Source: Vibrio sp. ED004
GTDB taxonomy: Bacteria; Pseudomonadota; Gammaproteobacteria; Enterobacterales; Vibrionaceae
Assembly (NCBI RefSeq): GCF_023206395.1
Contig: NZ_CP066150.1
Span: 1,054,001 to 1,118,000 of the forward strand
Length of the DNA stretch: 64,000 bases
Direction of reading: 5' to 3'
Part shown: positions 54,619 to 63,891 of the stretch, piece by piece
Layout of the letters: each line of letters opens with the position of its first letter
How positions within the stretch are numbered: the stretch's first letter is position 1
Notes under the pieces: generated by a model
Databases searched by the model: none
Seen by the model: the letters and a program-made list of their open reading frames with translations, nothing else
What the model was told of the DNA's origin: nothing
Program-made: the position numbers and the translations under genes

Positions 54619-55178
54619 TTAGAACACTCCTTATTATTTATAACTTTGATACCTTTTCAAAGTGAGCAGGAGATTAGCAGTCGGATAATCAATTCGAAAA
54701 ACAAAAAATGAGTTTGGAATTATAGATGTGATCAAAATCACTGATAACTGTGTAAATTAAACAAATAAAAACAAAATGATTCACCATTAATTTACATCTA
54801 TCGAGATTTTTATACATAAATTTGTCGTTTCAAAGGTAGTAAATAAGAAGAGATGATTTTCTTATCAATCTTCACGTCTTCAATTGACTGAACAAATACC
54901 GTTGTTTCAAAAAATTAGGTGAAGATAACCACTCGATTTACGTCCACGAGCCTTAACTATTTGTATTGAATTGGTTTTGTTGAACTCCTCAAATATGGCT
55001 CGCCGATAGGCCTTTACAAAACTTTACGAATGCAAAGAATGTAAATTTAATGCAAATGGTAATAGTTATCACTTATATTCACTCCCGGAATAATTCAGTG
55101 GTACCGGCAACGGTTCAGCGAACACATCGAATAAATAACAAAGTGTTCGTCTAAAAGAATAAAAGCGGAGTAAAGGAC
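54619..55178. other. Divergent promoter region of symporter and siderophore receptor
   Basis: 560 AT-rich bases. The right part holds a Fur-like palindrome (55057-55071) just before the receptor. Near 54700 the text AAACAAAAAATGAG weakly resembles the shared motif of the 18-26 kb block; in such AT-rich DNA this may be chance. Confidence 0.5.
55057..55071. promoter_or_regulatory. Candidate Fur box upstream of the siderophore receptor
   Basis: TGGTAATAGTTATCA matches TGATAAT-N-ATTATCA at 12 of 14 positions. It lies 108 bases before the receptor start. Confidence 0.65.
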
Positions 55179-57299
55179 ATGTTTTCAAAGAGCCCATTGG
55201 CTTTAGTGATCGGCGCAGTATTAGCTTCACCAGCAGTATTGGCAGAAACAGTAAAAACAGACGAGCACATGGTTGTTGAAGGTCGTGACTACGGTTACAA
55301 AGCCGACACGAACACAACAGCAATGCGCATGGAGGCGACTCAATTAGAGACTCCGGGACAAGTTTCAGTAATCGATGAGCAAATCATCGATGAACAGCGT
55401 GCTAGCACGTTAGGTGAAGTTCTAAAGAACGACGCGTCTATCTCTGCCGGTTCTAAATCTACAAACCGTGAGCGTTTTAACCTACGTGGTTTTGAACTAG
55501 ACAGTGGCTCTAGTTACTTACGTGATGGCGTTCAACACTGGTCTCATTACCGCCAACCTGTTGAACTACTAGAGCGTGTTGAAGTGTTGAAGGGGCCTGC
55601 TGGTCTTCTTTACGGCGAATCAACACCTGGTGGTCTAGTTAACATGGTGTCGAAAAAACCAACATATGAAACGCAAGTATCTGTTAGCCAAGATATCGGT
55701 TCTGACAATTATATGCGTACTATTGCTGATGTGAGTGGCTCGCTAAATGAAGCTCAAACATTACGAGCACGAGCTATCATATCGCAAGAGAATCAAGAAT
55801 CTTATCGCACACGTTTCGATGGTACGGATGTTCAAACAGAACGTTTCGTTGGTGGTCTGTTTGTTGATTACGACATTAACGATGATGTGATGCTTTCTTT
55901 ACACTACGACAGAACACAAGAACTAGGCGATCTAGATAATGGTTCTGAAATAGATACCACGACAGGTAAAGTTGTCGATCCTAATACCGTGACTGATCAA
56001 CGTTTTGCTCAAACAGATAATGATGTAGCAAACTATGGTGTTGCAGTAACTGCAAACCTAAATGACACATGGTCTGTTAAATCAGGTGTTAGTCGTCAGT
56101 TTTATGAGCGTCAACGTACAGAATCTGACAATGAAGTCGACTTCAACTCATCAAATAGTGAATACGGCTACAAAGTATCGGATCGTCATGATGAATGGAC
56201 TTTCGATACTGCTTATGTTGATTTTACTGGTGACTTTGATGCTCTGGGCGTGAATCATAGAGTACTCGTTGGCGTTAACGGCCTCCACTACGACTATAAA
56301 CAGCTTTACTCACAAGATTACGCATGTTCAAGCGCAACGGAAGCGGAAGCGGTAACGGCTTGTGGTAATGGCTTCGATATGCCTTCAGATATTAGCTACC
56401 ATAACGATGACTCGCTATCTCATTCAGAAAGCAAGCACTATGGTTTCTACCTACAAGATCTAGTAACGCTTAATGAGCAATGGCAAGTACTTGCTGGCGC
56501 ACGCTTTGCCTACGACAAAACAATCAGTAGTTCAGGTAAAGAAGAAAGCTTCAATAATGTTTTACCTAAACTTGGTGTGATTTATTCACCTGCTGAAAAT
56601 GGTTCTATCTATACTGTTTATTCTGAAAGTTTTGAACCTGTTGGTGAAATCACTGACCAAGATGATGCTAACTTCGGCCAGTCTCAAGATGCTAAGAAAG
56701 GTACTTTGTATGAAGTAGGTACAAAATGGGAATTATTTGATGAACGTTTATTCGTATCTGGTGCAGTTTTCCAGATCACTCAATCAAATATCCAAGTAAC
56801 AGAAGATATCGACCCTGCTAACAACAACGGTGCAGATACTCGTACAACGCAGGTTGGTGAACAGGTTCACACAGGTGTTGAATTAGCTGCGACCGGTTAC
56901 CTGACTAACGCATTGTCTTTAAGTGCATCGACTATGTTCCTTGATGCGGAATACAAAAACGACCCTGAATTAGAAGGTAAAACACCGGCAGACGTACCTG
57001 AATTTACAGCAAGCATTTGGTCTACTTATGCGTTTAACAATGGCACTGATGTAAATCTAGGTGTTTACCATGTAGGTGAGCGTTACACAGAAAGCGCTAA
57101 TACTTTTAAGAAAGATGCTTACACTCGCGTAGATATGGGTGTTTCACATACGATTAAGTACGATGACAAACTAGATTTCGTTGCTCGCTTCAACGTAGAA
57201 AACTTGTTTGATACAGATTACCTAGAAGGTGGCAGTACAAGCAGCGTAGTTGTTGGCGAAGGCCGTAACTACATGGCGACTTTACAGGTAAAATACTAA
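55179..57299 (+). CDS. TonB-dependent siderophore receptor
   Basis: 706 residues. A signal peptide (MFSKSPLALVIGAVLASPAV...) is followed by a TonB-box-like segment (EHMVVEG) and a plug domain (ETPGQVSVIDEQIIDEQRAS, RFNLRGFELD, VEVLKGPAGLLYGESTPGGL). A 22-strand barrel follows and ends FDTDYLEGGSTSSVVVGEGR. The plug text is typical of the ferric siderophore (FhuA/FoxA/FpvA-like) branch. The ligand is not determined. GGAGTAAAGGAC precedes the start. It has its own Fur-like site and a terminator, and is followed by the TonB2 operon that would energise it. Confidence 0.94.
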   Translation: MFSKSPLALVIGAVLASPAVLAETVKTDEHMVVEGRDYGYKADTNTTAMRMEATQLETPGQVSVIDEQIIDEQRASTLGEVLKNDASISAGSKSTNRERFNLRGFELDSGSSYLRDGVQHWSHYRQPVELLERVEVLKGPAGLLYGESTPGGLVNMVSKKPTYETQVSVSQDIGSDNYMRTIADVSGSLNEAQTLRARAIISQENQESYRTRFDGTDVQTERFVGGLFVDYDINDDVMLSLHYDRTQELGDLDNGSEIDTTTGKVVDPNTVTDQRFAQTDNDVANYGVAVTANLNDTWSVKSGVSRQFYERQRTESDNEVDFNSSNSEYGYKVSDRHDEWTFDTAYVDFTGDFDALGVNHRVLVGVNGLHYDYKQLYSQDYACSSATEAEAVTACGNGFDMPSDISYHNDDSLSHSESKHYGFYLQDLVTLNEQWQVLAGARFAYDKTISSSGKEESFNNVLPKLGVIYSPAENGSIYTVYSESFEPVGEITDQDDANFGQSQDAKKGTLYEVGTKWELFDERLFVSGAVFQITQSNIQVTEDIDPANNNGADTRTTQVGEQVHTGVELAATGYLTNALSLSASTMFLDAEYKNDPELEGKTPADVPEFTASIWSTYAFNNGTDVNLGVYHVGERYTESANTFKKDAYTRVDMGVSHTIKYDDKLDFVARFNVENLFDTDYLEGGSTSSVVVGEGRNYMATLQVKY

Positions 57300-57334
57300 T
57301 TTGTTAGTAGGGTACTATTGTTAGCCTAAATACT

Positions 57335-57360
57335 AAGGGGGAAGTTTCGACTTTCCCCTT
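57335..57360 (+). terminator. Terminator of the receptor gene
   Basis: A 10-bp stem (AAGGGGGAAG / CTTTCCCCTT, one G-U pair), 35 bases after the stop codon, separating it from the TonB2 operon. Confidence 0.75.
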
Positions 57361-57414
57361 TCGTGATTCCGCTATTCAGTAAAAATATCCCTAGTAATGC
57401 GAGTGACTTTTAAT

Positions 57415-57433
57415 GATAATGAGAGTGCTTATC
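57415..57433. promoter_or_regulatory. Candidate Fur box upstream of the TonB2 operon
   Basis: GATAATGAGAGTGCTTATC matches the 19-bp Fur consensus GATAATGATAATCATTATC at 15 positions, with perfect outer hexamers. It lies 33-51 bases before the first gene. Confidence 0.7.
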
Positions 57434-57465
57434 AATAAAATTCATTTGACCTTCTTCTATAGTAA

Positions 57466-58245
57466 ATGACTACAATTATGAATCTTTTAAAATCTAGCCT
57501 AGCGCTTGCCATCAGTTTGGTTGCAACGTCTTCTATGGCAAACAGCTTGGATCAAGCTCAATCAATTCAAAACAAGACCAATAACGCGTCGGCTTCGAGC
57601 CAAAAGGTTATTGATAAAAGCTCACAAGCGACTTTAATGCTGCAAGCTGAGATTGAGCGTCTGCAAGAAGAAGTTAAAAACCTAGAAATCTATCACGATC
57701 ACCTTGCTGCATTAGTTGAGAGCCAAAACCAAGAAGCTCAAAGCATTGAAGAGCAGATCGAAGAAATCAAATACACACGTCAAGGTGTTGTTCCTTTGAT
57801 GTATCAAATGATTGATGGTCTTCAACAGTTGGTAGAGAAAGACGTGCCAATTAAGAAAGAACAGCGTCTAGAAAGAGTTGAAAAGCTACAAGCAATGATG
57901 ACTCGTGCTGACGTGAGTGATGCAGAGAAATACCGTCGCATCCTAGAGGCATACCAAATCGAGATGGACTACGGCATCAAGCTAGGTGTGTACCAAGGTC
58001 GTGTCGCATTGGCGAGTGATAAAACGATCGAGGCAGATGTTCTGCACTTAGGTCGTATCTCTTTGGTTGCTCGTAATCTAAATGGCAGCCAATACTGGGC
58101 ATGGAATCAAACAGAAGCTCAATGGCAAGAACTTGATTCTTCTATGAAGTCAGAGCTAGATAAAGCGTACGATATTGCTGGCCAACAAGCAGCCCCAAGC
58201 TTGATTACTTTACCTGTTTCTTTAACTGTTGCGGAGGTTAAGTAA
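57466..58245 (+). CDS. DUF3450 protein, first gene of the TonB2 operon
   Basis: 259 residues with a signal peptide (MNLLKSSLALAISLVATSSMA if the second Met is used, at 57478). A long coiled coil follows (about 30-100, KSSQATLMLQAEIERLQEEV), then a globular periplasmic part (YGIKLGVYQGRVAL, SQYWAWNQTEAQWQELD). DUF3450 proteins commonly precede TtpC in Vibrio-type TonB2 operons. They are thought to be periplasmic partners of the energising complex; the exact role is not settled. The stop overlaps the ttpC start. Confidence 0.85.
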   Translation: MTTIMNLLKSSLALAISLVATSSMANSLDQAQSIQNKTNNASASSQKVIDKSSQATLMLQAEIERLQEEVKNLEIYHDHLAALVESQNQEAQSIEEQIEEIKYTRQGVVPLMYQMIDGLQQLVEKDVPIKKEQRLERVEKLQAMMTRADVSDAEKYRRILEAYQIEMDYGIKLGVYQGRVALASDKTIEADVLHLGRISLVARNLNGSQYWAWNQTEAQWQELDSSMKSELDKAYDIAGQQAAPSLITLPVSLTVAEVK

Positions 58246-59621
58246 TGAACTTAAAACCATTAGCAGCATTGCTTTGTATTACATCACTTTCATTTTCTGC
58301 TTTCTCAGCTTCCGATTCAACGGCTCAGCTCGTTAACAAAGCAAAATCAGAGAACCGTACTCAAGCTTCTCATAACGTAGTTCGTGAAGCTGACTTTAAA
58401 AAGACTGAACAAGAGCTTAAAGCGATCAAAGCAGAGCTTGAAGCGAAACGTACATCGGTTCAAAACGCGACAGACGTTCTTACTCAAACCTTCAGCGACA
58501 ACGAAAACAAGCTTGCTCGTTTAGAAGAAAAACTGCGTTTAGAAACGGGTAGCCTTGGTGAGTTGTTCGGTGTCGTTCGTCAAAACGCGAAAGAACTAGG
58601 CGCAGAGCTTAGTTCAACAGTAAATAGCGTTGATCGCGCTGAGCACACAGCGACCGTTTACCAAATTATCGATGCTAAATCCCTGCCATCAATGCCACAA
58701 CTTTCTGGTTTGTGGATGAGCATGGTGGAACAGATCCAAGCAAGCTCAGAGCTTAGCAAATCTCAAATTGCATTCATCAATGGCGAAGGCAACACACAGT
58801 CTGTCGACGCTTATCGTTTAGGTTCAATTGGCCTAGTAACAGACCAAGGCTATGTTAGCTGGAACACTCAGCGTGAAGATGCAATTGCGTATCTGAAACA
58901 GCCATCAAATGGTCCAACGTTAGCGTCACTTTCTTCACTTGCGAATGGTGACGTATCTAATGTCGTTGTCGATCCTTCTCGCGGGTTCATGCTAGAGCAA
59001 TTAGCACTGACGCCAAGCCTAACTGACCGTCTACAAGCGGGTGGTGTGGTTGGTAAAGTGATTCTTGGCTTATTGGCTATTGGTCTAATCATCGCATTGG
59101 TTCGTGGTGTTTCACTAGCTATCGCACGCCAGAAAATCCGTGCGCAACTTAAGAACCCTGAGCAAGCGGGTGATAACCCACTAGGCCGTGTTCTTGCGGT
59201 TTACAACAAAGAACAAAACCAAACGGTTGAAGCTCTAGAGCTGCGACTTTTAGAAGCGGTAGTTGATGAACAGACTCACTTAGAGAAAGGCTTATCGATG
59301 CTCAAGCTATTGGCGGCACTAGCACCAATGTTGGGTCTTTTAGGTACAGTAACTGGCATGATCGAAACATTCCAAGTGATCACACAGTTTGGTAATGGCG
59401 ACCCTAAAGTAATGGCGGGTGGTATTTCGATGGCACTTGTAACTACGGTACTTGGTCTGGTTGCGGCAATGCCTCTTCTATTGGCGCACAACATTCTTAG
59501 CACTCAAGCAGAAAACATTCGCAACATTCTTGAGAAACAAGGTATTGGTCTTGTTGCTGAGCAGGCTGAAAAGACCGTTGAATCAAACGTTGTTGTTTCA
59601 CCAGTTGGGACTGCTGCGTAA
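58245..59621 (+). CDS. ttpC: TonB2-associated MotA/TolQ/ExbB-type protein TtpC
   Basis: 458 residues. A signal-like N-terminus and a periplasmic coiled coil (about 40-120) precede an ExbB/TolQ domain with GGVVGKVILGLLAIGLIIAL, LKLLAALAPMLGLLGTVTG and MAGGISMALVTTVLGLVAAM. This long ExbB-like form is specific to the Vibrio TonB2 machinery, where it couples ExbB2-ExbD2 to TonB2. GGAGG precedes the ATG. It overlaps both neighbours by one base. Confidence 0.9.
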   Translation: MNLKPLAALLCITSLSFSAFSASDSTAQLVNKAKSENRTQASHNVVREADFKKTEQELKAIKAELEAKRTSVQNATDVLTQTFSDNENKLARLEEKLRLETGSLGELFGVVRQNAKELGAELSSTVNSVDRAEHTATVYQIIDAKSLPSMPQLSGLWMSMVEQIQASSELSKSQIAFINGEGNTQSVDAYRLGSIGLVTDQGYVSWNTQREDAIAYLKQPSNGPTLASLSSLANGDVSNVVVDPSRGFMLEQLALTPSLTDRLQAGGVVGKVILGLLAIGLIIALVRGVSLAIARQKIRAQLKNPEQAGDNPLGRVLAVYNKEQNQTVEALELRLLEAVVDEQTHLEKGLSMLKLLAALAPMLGLLGTVTGMIETFQVITQFGNGDPKVMAGGISMALVTTVLGLVAAMPLLLAHNILSTQAENIRNILEKQGIGLVAEQAEKTVESNVVVSPVGTAA

Positions 59622-60181
59622 TGGATATTTTGTCGGGTTCTCTATTACCAGCGAGTTGGTTAACGAGTGACTGGCTGCTGTCTTTATCAAGCTTTATGGA
59701 GCAGGGCGGTTTCGTCCTGTGGTGGCTAGCGGCTGTCGTCCTAGTGTATTGGGTGCTTGTGGTAGAACGTGTGCTTTATCTTGCGTTCTACTTTCCTAAG
59801 CAACGCCAAGCTTGGATAGCGAAATGGCATGAAAGAGAAGATCACTCTTCTTGGCATGCCAAAGCCATTCGTGAAGGTTGGTTAGGGCAAGCGAGTATCT
59901 TGCTTAACCAAAACTTGAATTTTATTAAGCTGTTAGTCGCTATTTGTCCGATGCTGGGTTTGTTAGGTACTGTAACCGGTATGATCTCTGTTTTTGATGT
60001 CATGGCTACTCAAGGCAGCAGTGACCCTAAATTGATGGCTTCAGGTATCTCGTTAGCAACACTGCCAACCATGGCAGGCATGGTTGCTGCTTTAGCGGGC
60101 ATGTTCGTTCATGCTCGTTTAGCAAAAGTGTGTAACCGCTTAGAATTGAAATTAGAAAAATCTTTAAGGAGTCAACGATGA
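59621..60181 (+). CDS. exbB2: Biopolymer transporter ExbB (TonB2 system)
   Basis: 186 residues with three membrane segments and the family core LNFIKLLVAICPMLGLLGTVTG and MASGISLATLPTMAGMVAALA. It forms a proton channel with ExbD2. The start overlaps the ttpC stop (TAATG), which implies coupling. Confidence 0.93.
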   Translation: MDILSGSLLPASWLTSDWLLSLSSFMEQGGFVLWWLAAVVLVYWVLVVERVLYLAFYFPKQRQAWIAKWHEREDHSSWHAKAIREGWLGQASILLNQNLNFIKLLVAICPMLGLLGTVTGMISVFDVMATQGSSDPKLMASGISLATLPTMAGMVAALAGMFVHARLAKVCNRLELKLEKSLRSQR

Positions 60182-60582
60182 GACTCGGTCGACGTCATTC
60201 TAAAAACGAAGAGGCTCAAATAGACCTTACTTCGATGCTTGATATTGTCTTTATCATGCTTATTTTCTTTATTGTGACCAGTTCATTTGTTCGTGAATCA
60301 GGGGTAGAAGTCAATCGCCCACAAGCCTCTAACGTAGTAAGCCAAAAGGATGCAGGCATCTTTGTTGCGATTACTTCTGCAAACGACATTTTCATTGATA
60401 AACGTGTTGTTGATGTTGAACGTGTGCAAGCAACGTTAGAGCATTTGTTGTTAGAACAACCTGATGCTTCTTTAGTTATTCAAGCGGATGAACACGCTTA
60501 CAACGGTACCGTTGTTAAAGTGATGGATGCTGCGAAAGGTGCAGGTGTTAAAAACATTGCGCTTGCTGCTGATAAGCGATGA
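60178..60582 (+). CDS. exbD2: Biopolymer transporter ExbD (TonB2 system)
   Basis: 134 residues, one membrane helix with the proton-carrying Asp in AQIDLTSMLDIVFIMLIFFI (Asp25) and a periplasmic domain ending LAADKR. Overlaps exbB2 by 4 bases. Confidence 0.94.
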   Translation: MRLGRRHSKNEEAQIDLTSMLDIVFIMLIFFIVTSSFVRESGVEVNRPQASNVVSQKDAGIFVAITSANDIFIDKRVVDVERVQATLEHLLLEQPDASLVIQADEHAYNGTVVKVMDAAKGAGVKNIALAADKR

Positions 60583-60601
60583 TCTTGGAGGATCTTCATA
60601 A

Positions 60602-61222
60602 ATGATTCGCCTATTTCTTGCTTTACCGCTAGCGGGTGCATTGGGCTTAGCGCTGTTTTCTTTCATGGCTTGGATGGTCGATAATGGCCACCAACGTTCA
60701 CCAGATGATAACGAGACGTTGAGTTTCAACATGGTGATGGTGGAACAAGAACAAGAAGTTCAAAGAAGACAACGTGCAGTTCCGGAAAAACCAGAAATGC
60801 CAGAGCCGCCACCGGAAGCGCAGACATCTCAGTCCCAAGCTGAAGTTACGCCTCTAAATTCGATGTCTTCTCTGCCTTCATTGGATTTGAATACATCCAT
60901 TGATGGCCTAGCGATTAACGCACCGACATTCTCTGATTTTGGGTCAAACCAACAAGCAATGCCTTTGTATCGAGTAGAACCTCGTTACCCTGCGAAAGCG
61001 CTTAAGCGTGGAGCTGAAGGCCATGTGATTATGTCTTTTACTATCGATGAAACGGGACGCCCAATTGACATTCAAGTCACTGACGCAAACCCACGTCGTA
61101 TGTTTGAACGTGAAGCGATGAGAGCACTTAAAAAATGGAAATATCAACCGAAAGTCGTCGATGGAAAAGCGATAGCTCAGGTTGGTCAAACCGTGAAACT
61201 AGAGTTTAAGTTGGCAAAATGA
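60602..61222 (+). CDS. tonB2: TonB2 energy transducer
   Basis: 206 residues: an N-terminal membrane anchor (FLALPLAGALGLALFSFMAW), a short Pro-rich stretch (EKPEMPEPPPEAQ) and a TonB C-terminal domain (PLYRVEPRYPAKALKRGAEG, ITV-type strands and ALKKWKYQPKVVDG). The short linker fits TonB2 rather than the long-linker TonB1. TTGGAGG precedes the ATG. Confidence 0.93.
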   Translation: MIRLFLALPLAGALGLALFSFMAWMVDNGHQRSPDDNETLSFNMVMVEQEQEVQRRQRAVPEKPEMPEPPPEAQTSQSQAEVTPLNSMSSLPSLDLNTSIDGLAINAPTFSDFGSNQQAMPLYRVEPRYPAKALKRGAEGHVIMSFTIDETGRPIDIQVTDANPRRMFEREAMRALKKWKYQPKVVDGKAIAQVGQTVKLEFKLAK

Positions 61223-62397
61223 TGAAACAGATATGGATATTAGTGGGCTTGCTGTTAATGCCCCTTACAACACAAGCGCAAGAGCTGACTCAATATACTG
61301 CTATTCGTGTTCAAAAGGCGCATAAGCTTGCTCAAGATGAACAGGTTAAACAGGCCATCGACGTACTTGCAGGTTTGGAGCTTTCTAAAGGCTACGACAA
61401 AGCGTATGTAGCTCGTATGTTGGGTGTGTTTTACTGGCAAGATGGCAAAACCGATAAGGCGATTAAGCAGCTTACATACGCCGTCGATACCAATTTGCTG
61501 GTGGATGAACAAGCTTGGATAACCAAGCGTATGCTTGCTGATCTGTTATTAAATGATCAGCAGTTCAAAAACGCGCTTCCACATTACTATGAGCTAGTAA
61601 AAACAGCACCAGAGACAGAAAAGAAAGACGTGCTTTGGATGCGAATTGCACAAGCGGAATACCAAATCGAGAACTGGTCAAAAGTACTAGTAGCGATTGG
61701 TAATCGTGACAAGTTCAATGCGAAATCAGAACTGTCGCCTCTGTCTCTAAAACTGGGTGCGCAACTACAGTTAAAGCAGTGGAAGCAATCTATTCCAACA
61801 CTGGAAAGCCTGATTGAACTTCAGCCAGAAAAAGACAACTGGTGGCGTCAACTTGTGGGCATTCAGTTAAGACTAGAGCGCAACCGCGATGCATTGAACA
61901 CACTAGCGCTGGCTGATCTACAAGGTGTAGAGCTGAAAAACTCAGACCGCCGACTATTGGCTCAGCTATATGCTAAACGTGGTATTCCAGAGCGTGCAGC
62001 ACAAGAAATCGCTAAGTTAGATGATGCGAACAGCGATGTTCAACTTCTGGCTGAGCAAGCAACCTACTGGCAGTTAGCGAAAGAGTGGGACAGTGCTATT
62101 GAAGTGTGGACGTTAGCGTCTAAAAAAGACACGCAATATCATTGGAACGTGGCTCAATTACTGGTTCAGCAAGGTTACTACGATCGTGCTCTGGTTGTTT
62201 TGGATAAAGTGAAAGACAAAAATAAACAAGCCGACGTCGCATTGGCGAAAGTACGTTCTTGGTATAAGTTAAAGAACCTTGATAACGCACTGGCACAAGC
62301 GAAACGTGCGAACAACATTGAGCCTTCTTCTGAAGCAAAAGGTTGGATTAAATATCTAACTCAGCTAAGAACAGTGAGTGATAACGGCAACGTTTAA
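61219..62397 (+). CDS. TPR-repeat protein, last gene of the TonB2 operon
   Basis: 392 residues with a signal peptide (MMKQIWILVGLLLMPLTTQAQ) and several TPR-like repeats (for example AQDEQVKQAIDVLAGLELSK, GVFYWQDGKTDKAIKQLTYA, YDRALVVLDKVKDKNKQADV). It is periplasmic. Its start overlaps the tonB2 stop by 4 bases. Genes of this type end TonB2 operons in Vibrio; the function is not known with certainty. Confidence 0.88.
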   Translation: MMKQIWILVGLLLMPLTTQAQELTQYTAIRVQKAHKLAQDEQVKQAIDVLAGLELSKGYDKAYVARMLGVFYWQDGKTDKAIKQLTYAVDTNLLVDEQAWITKRMLADLLLNDQQFKNALPHYYELVKTAPETEKKDVLWMRIAQAEYQIENWSKVLVAIGNRDKFNAKSELSPLSLKLGAQLQLKQWKQSIPTLESLIELQPEKDNWWRQLVGIQLRLERNRDALNTLALADLQGVELKNSDRRLLAQLYAKRGIPERAAQEIAKLDDANSDVQLLAEQATYWQLAKEWDSAIEVWTLASKKDTQYHWNVAQLLVQQGYYDRALVVLDKVKDKNKQADVALAKVRSWYKLKNLDNALAQAKRANNIEPSSEAKGWIKYLTQLRTVSDNGNV

Positions 62398-62440
62398 CTG
62401 CTAAAAGCACAACAGAAGACAAGAGAAAGTAATATAGAGA

Positions 62441-62478
62441 AAAGGGTGTCGTTTGATGGTTCAAATGACACCCTTTTT
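62441..62478 (+). terminator. Terminator of the TonB2 operon
   Basis: A long stem (AAAGGGTGTC / GACACCCTTT with inner TTGA/TCAA pairing) and a T-run, 44 bases past the last stop. Confidence 0.88.
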
Positions 62479-62527
62479 AATTTTTGGCGGTTATAGCTTT
62501 TTAATCTTTGTCTTTCCAGTGTGTCGA

Positions 62528-62848
62528 CTAAGGCTCGCACATCGTGCCGCTGGACGTAGCACTTTGAATCACGCCGCTGGTATCAGCAACCCAATTAATA
62601 GTGCAGTCACGATAAGGGTTTTTGAATGCGTGTACTGTATAACCATTGTCTAACGGCTTCTTGGTTTCAATCCAAGCATAGTTTCGAGACGCCCAAAAAC
62701 TGATAGGGCGTGACCGTTCGGTGAGATAACGTTCTTGTACATCGGTTATGTCTGAACCGATGTATTCTTGAATATGTTCTTCCGTGCTGATTATTTGGCT
62801 GCTACACGCCGTCGCTAGCGCAGCAAAAACCAAAACAATAATACGCAT
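62528..62848 (-). CDS. Small lipoprotein of unknown function
   Basis: 106 residues with a lipobox (LVFAALATAC, Cys15). The mature part carries FWASRNYAWIETKKPL and two further cysteines (YRDCTINW, GTMCEP) that could pair. AAAAGGA precedes the ATG. I do not recognise the family. It is inserted between the TonB2 operon and the PepSY gene on the opposite strand. Confidence 0.75.
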   Translation of the reverse strand: MRIIVLVFAALATACSSQIISTEEHIQEYIGSDITDVQERYLTERSRPISFWASRNYAWIETKKPLDNGYTVHAFKNPYRDCTINWVADTSGVIQSATSSGTMCEP

Positions 62849-62943
62849 TTCAAATCCTTTTAAGCTTAATTAGCTATCATCAAACCAGTGATCAAATAGT
62901 CCCAACTTTCTATCCTTAAAGCTACGACTGTTACCTTAAACCC

Positions 62944-62977
62944 ATCTCAATCAAGCATGTTGAGATTGAGCTTTTTT
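62944..62977 (+). terminator. Orphan terminator-like hairpin
   Basis: CTCAATC-11-GATTGAG (or ATCTCAA-9-TTGAGAT, overlapping alternatives) followed by CTTTTTTG on the plus strand. No plus-strand gene ends just before it. Confidence 0.55.
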
Positions 62978-63137
62978 GAGTTTTGACCCTGTTATCGATA
63001 ACCTCTAATAGAACGAATCAAATCCCTTTAGTACACGTTAGCAAGAATATGCATACAGTTCGATTACTTCCCATGTAATGTTATGTAAATTTCCTTACGC
63101 CACTCGGCAAACGTAAACAATGTAAATTGAATGCCAA

Positions 63138-63152
63138 TACGAATGATTATCA
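63138..63152. promoter_or_regulatory. Candidate Fur box upstream of the PepSY gene
   Basis: TACGAATGATTATCA has a perfect right half (ATTATCA) and a weaker left half (11 of 14 positions). The preceding AATGTAAATTGAATGC closely resembles the block before the receptor's Fur-like site (55039). Confidence 0.55.
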
Positions 63153-63191
63153 ACTAAATTGTCGCCATAAAATTTATAGGTATTGGTTTGT

Positions 63192-63821
63192 ATGTCGTTA
63201 AAAAGTAGGGCGGTTCAGTCATGGGCTCGTCGACTTCATGTTTATATTTCTATGGCGCTTCTGTTCGTGGTTCTTTTTTTCTCAGTGACAGGTATAACCC
63301 TGAACCGACCTGAGTTATTTGAATCAAGCCAACCCAATATCCAACGCTCTACGCTAACGCTTCCTGCAAGTTTATTTACGATCCAAGACGGTCGATTAAA
63401 AGCTAACGAGACAGCCTTTGAAACGTTTTTGTTCGAAGAAGCCAACCTATCTGGTGTTCCTTCTGGTTTGGACATCTATGCAGAGATCGAAAACGGTGAG
63501 TTGCTCATCGGTGAGGTATCTATGGACTTCAAAGGACCAGGCTACAACGCTTCTGTTTTTGTTGACGTTACGTCTGAGTTTGTAGAAGTCGAAACCACGA
63601 ATTACGGCGTTATCGCATTGTTGAACGATCTACATAAAGGTCGTAACAGCGGTGAAGTATGGAAATGGTTTATCGATATCACTGCGCTATTGATGATCTT
63701 CTTTGTACTGACTGGCGTGTGCTTACTGTTACCTAAGAAAAAGACGCTTAATACATCCATCAAATGGACGGTGTTTGGGTCTGCAATCTCACTTGTTATC
63801 TATTTTGTCACCGTGCCTTAA
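63192..63821 (+). CDS. PepSY-domain membrane protein, iron-regulated type
   Basis: 209 residues from the ATG at 63192; an in-frame TTG at 63183 is less likely. It shows a first membrane helix with the PepSY_TM pattern (WARRLHVYISMALLFVVLFF, SVTGITLNRPELF), a periplasmic part and two C-terminal helices (WFIDITALLMIFFVLTG, VFGSAISLVIYFV). Such proteins are linked to siderophore iron release or reduction at the inner membrane. It is followed by a probable DUF2271 gene and preceded by a Fur-like site. Confidence 0.85.
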   Translation: MSLKSRAVQSWARRLHVYISMALLFVVLFFSVTGITLNRPELFESSQPNIQRSTLTLPASLFTIQDGRLKANETAFETFLFEEANLSGVPSGLDIYAEIENGELLIGEVSMDFKGPGYNASVFVDVTSEFVEVETTNYGVIALLNDLHKGRNSGEVWKWFIDITALLMIFFVLTGVCLLLPKKKTLNTSIKWTVFGSAISLVIYFVTVP

Positions 63822-63891
63822 CGCTTGATTCGATTGATGAATCGGGTGAAGAACGAACTTAGGGTTAAACGGATTTAAAAGGTTGTTAAAA

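Larger units (their letters stand above)
62849..63191. other. Intergenic region with an orphan terminator and a Fur-like site
   Basis: 343 gene-free bases. They contain the lipoprotein promoter (left), a plus-strand terminator-like hairpin (62944-62977) with no obvious gene before it, and the Fur-like site in front of the PepSY gene. Confidence 0.5.
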
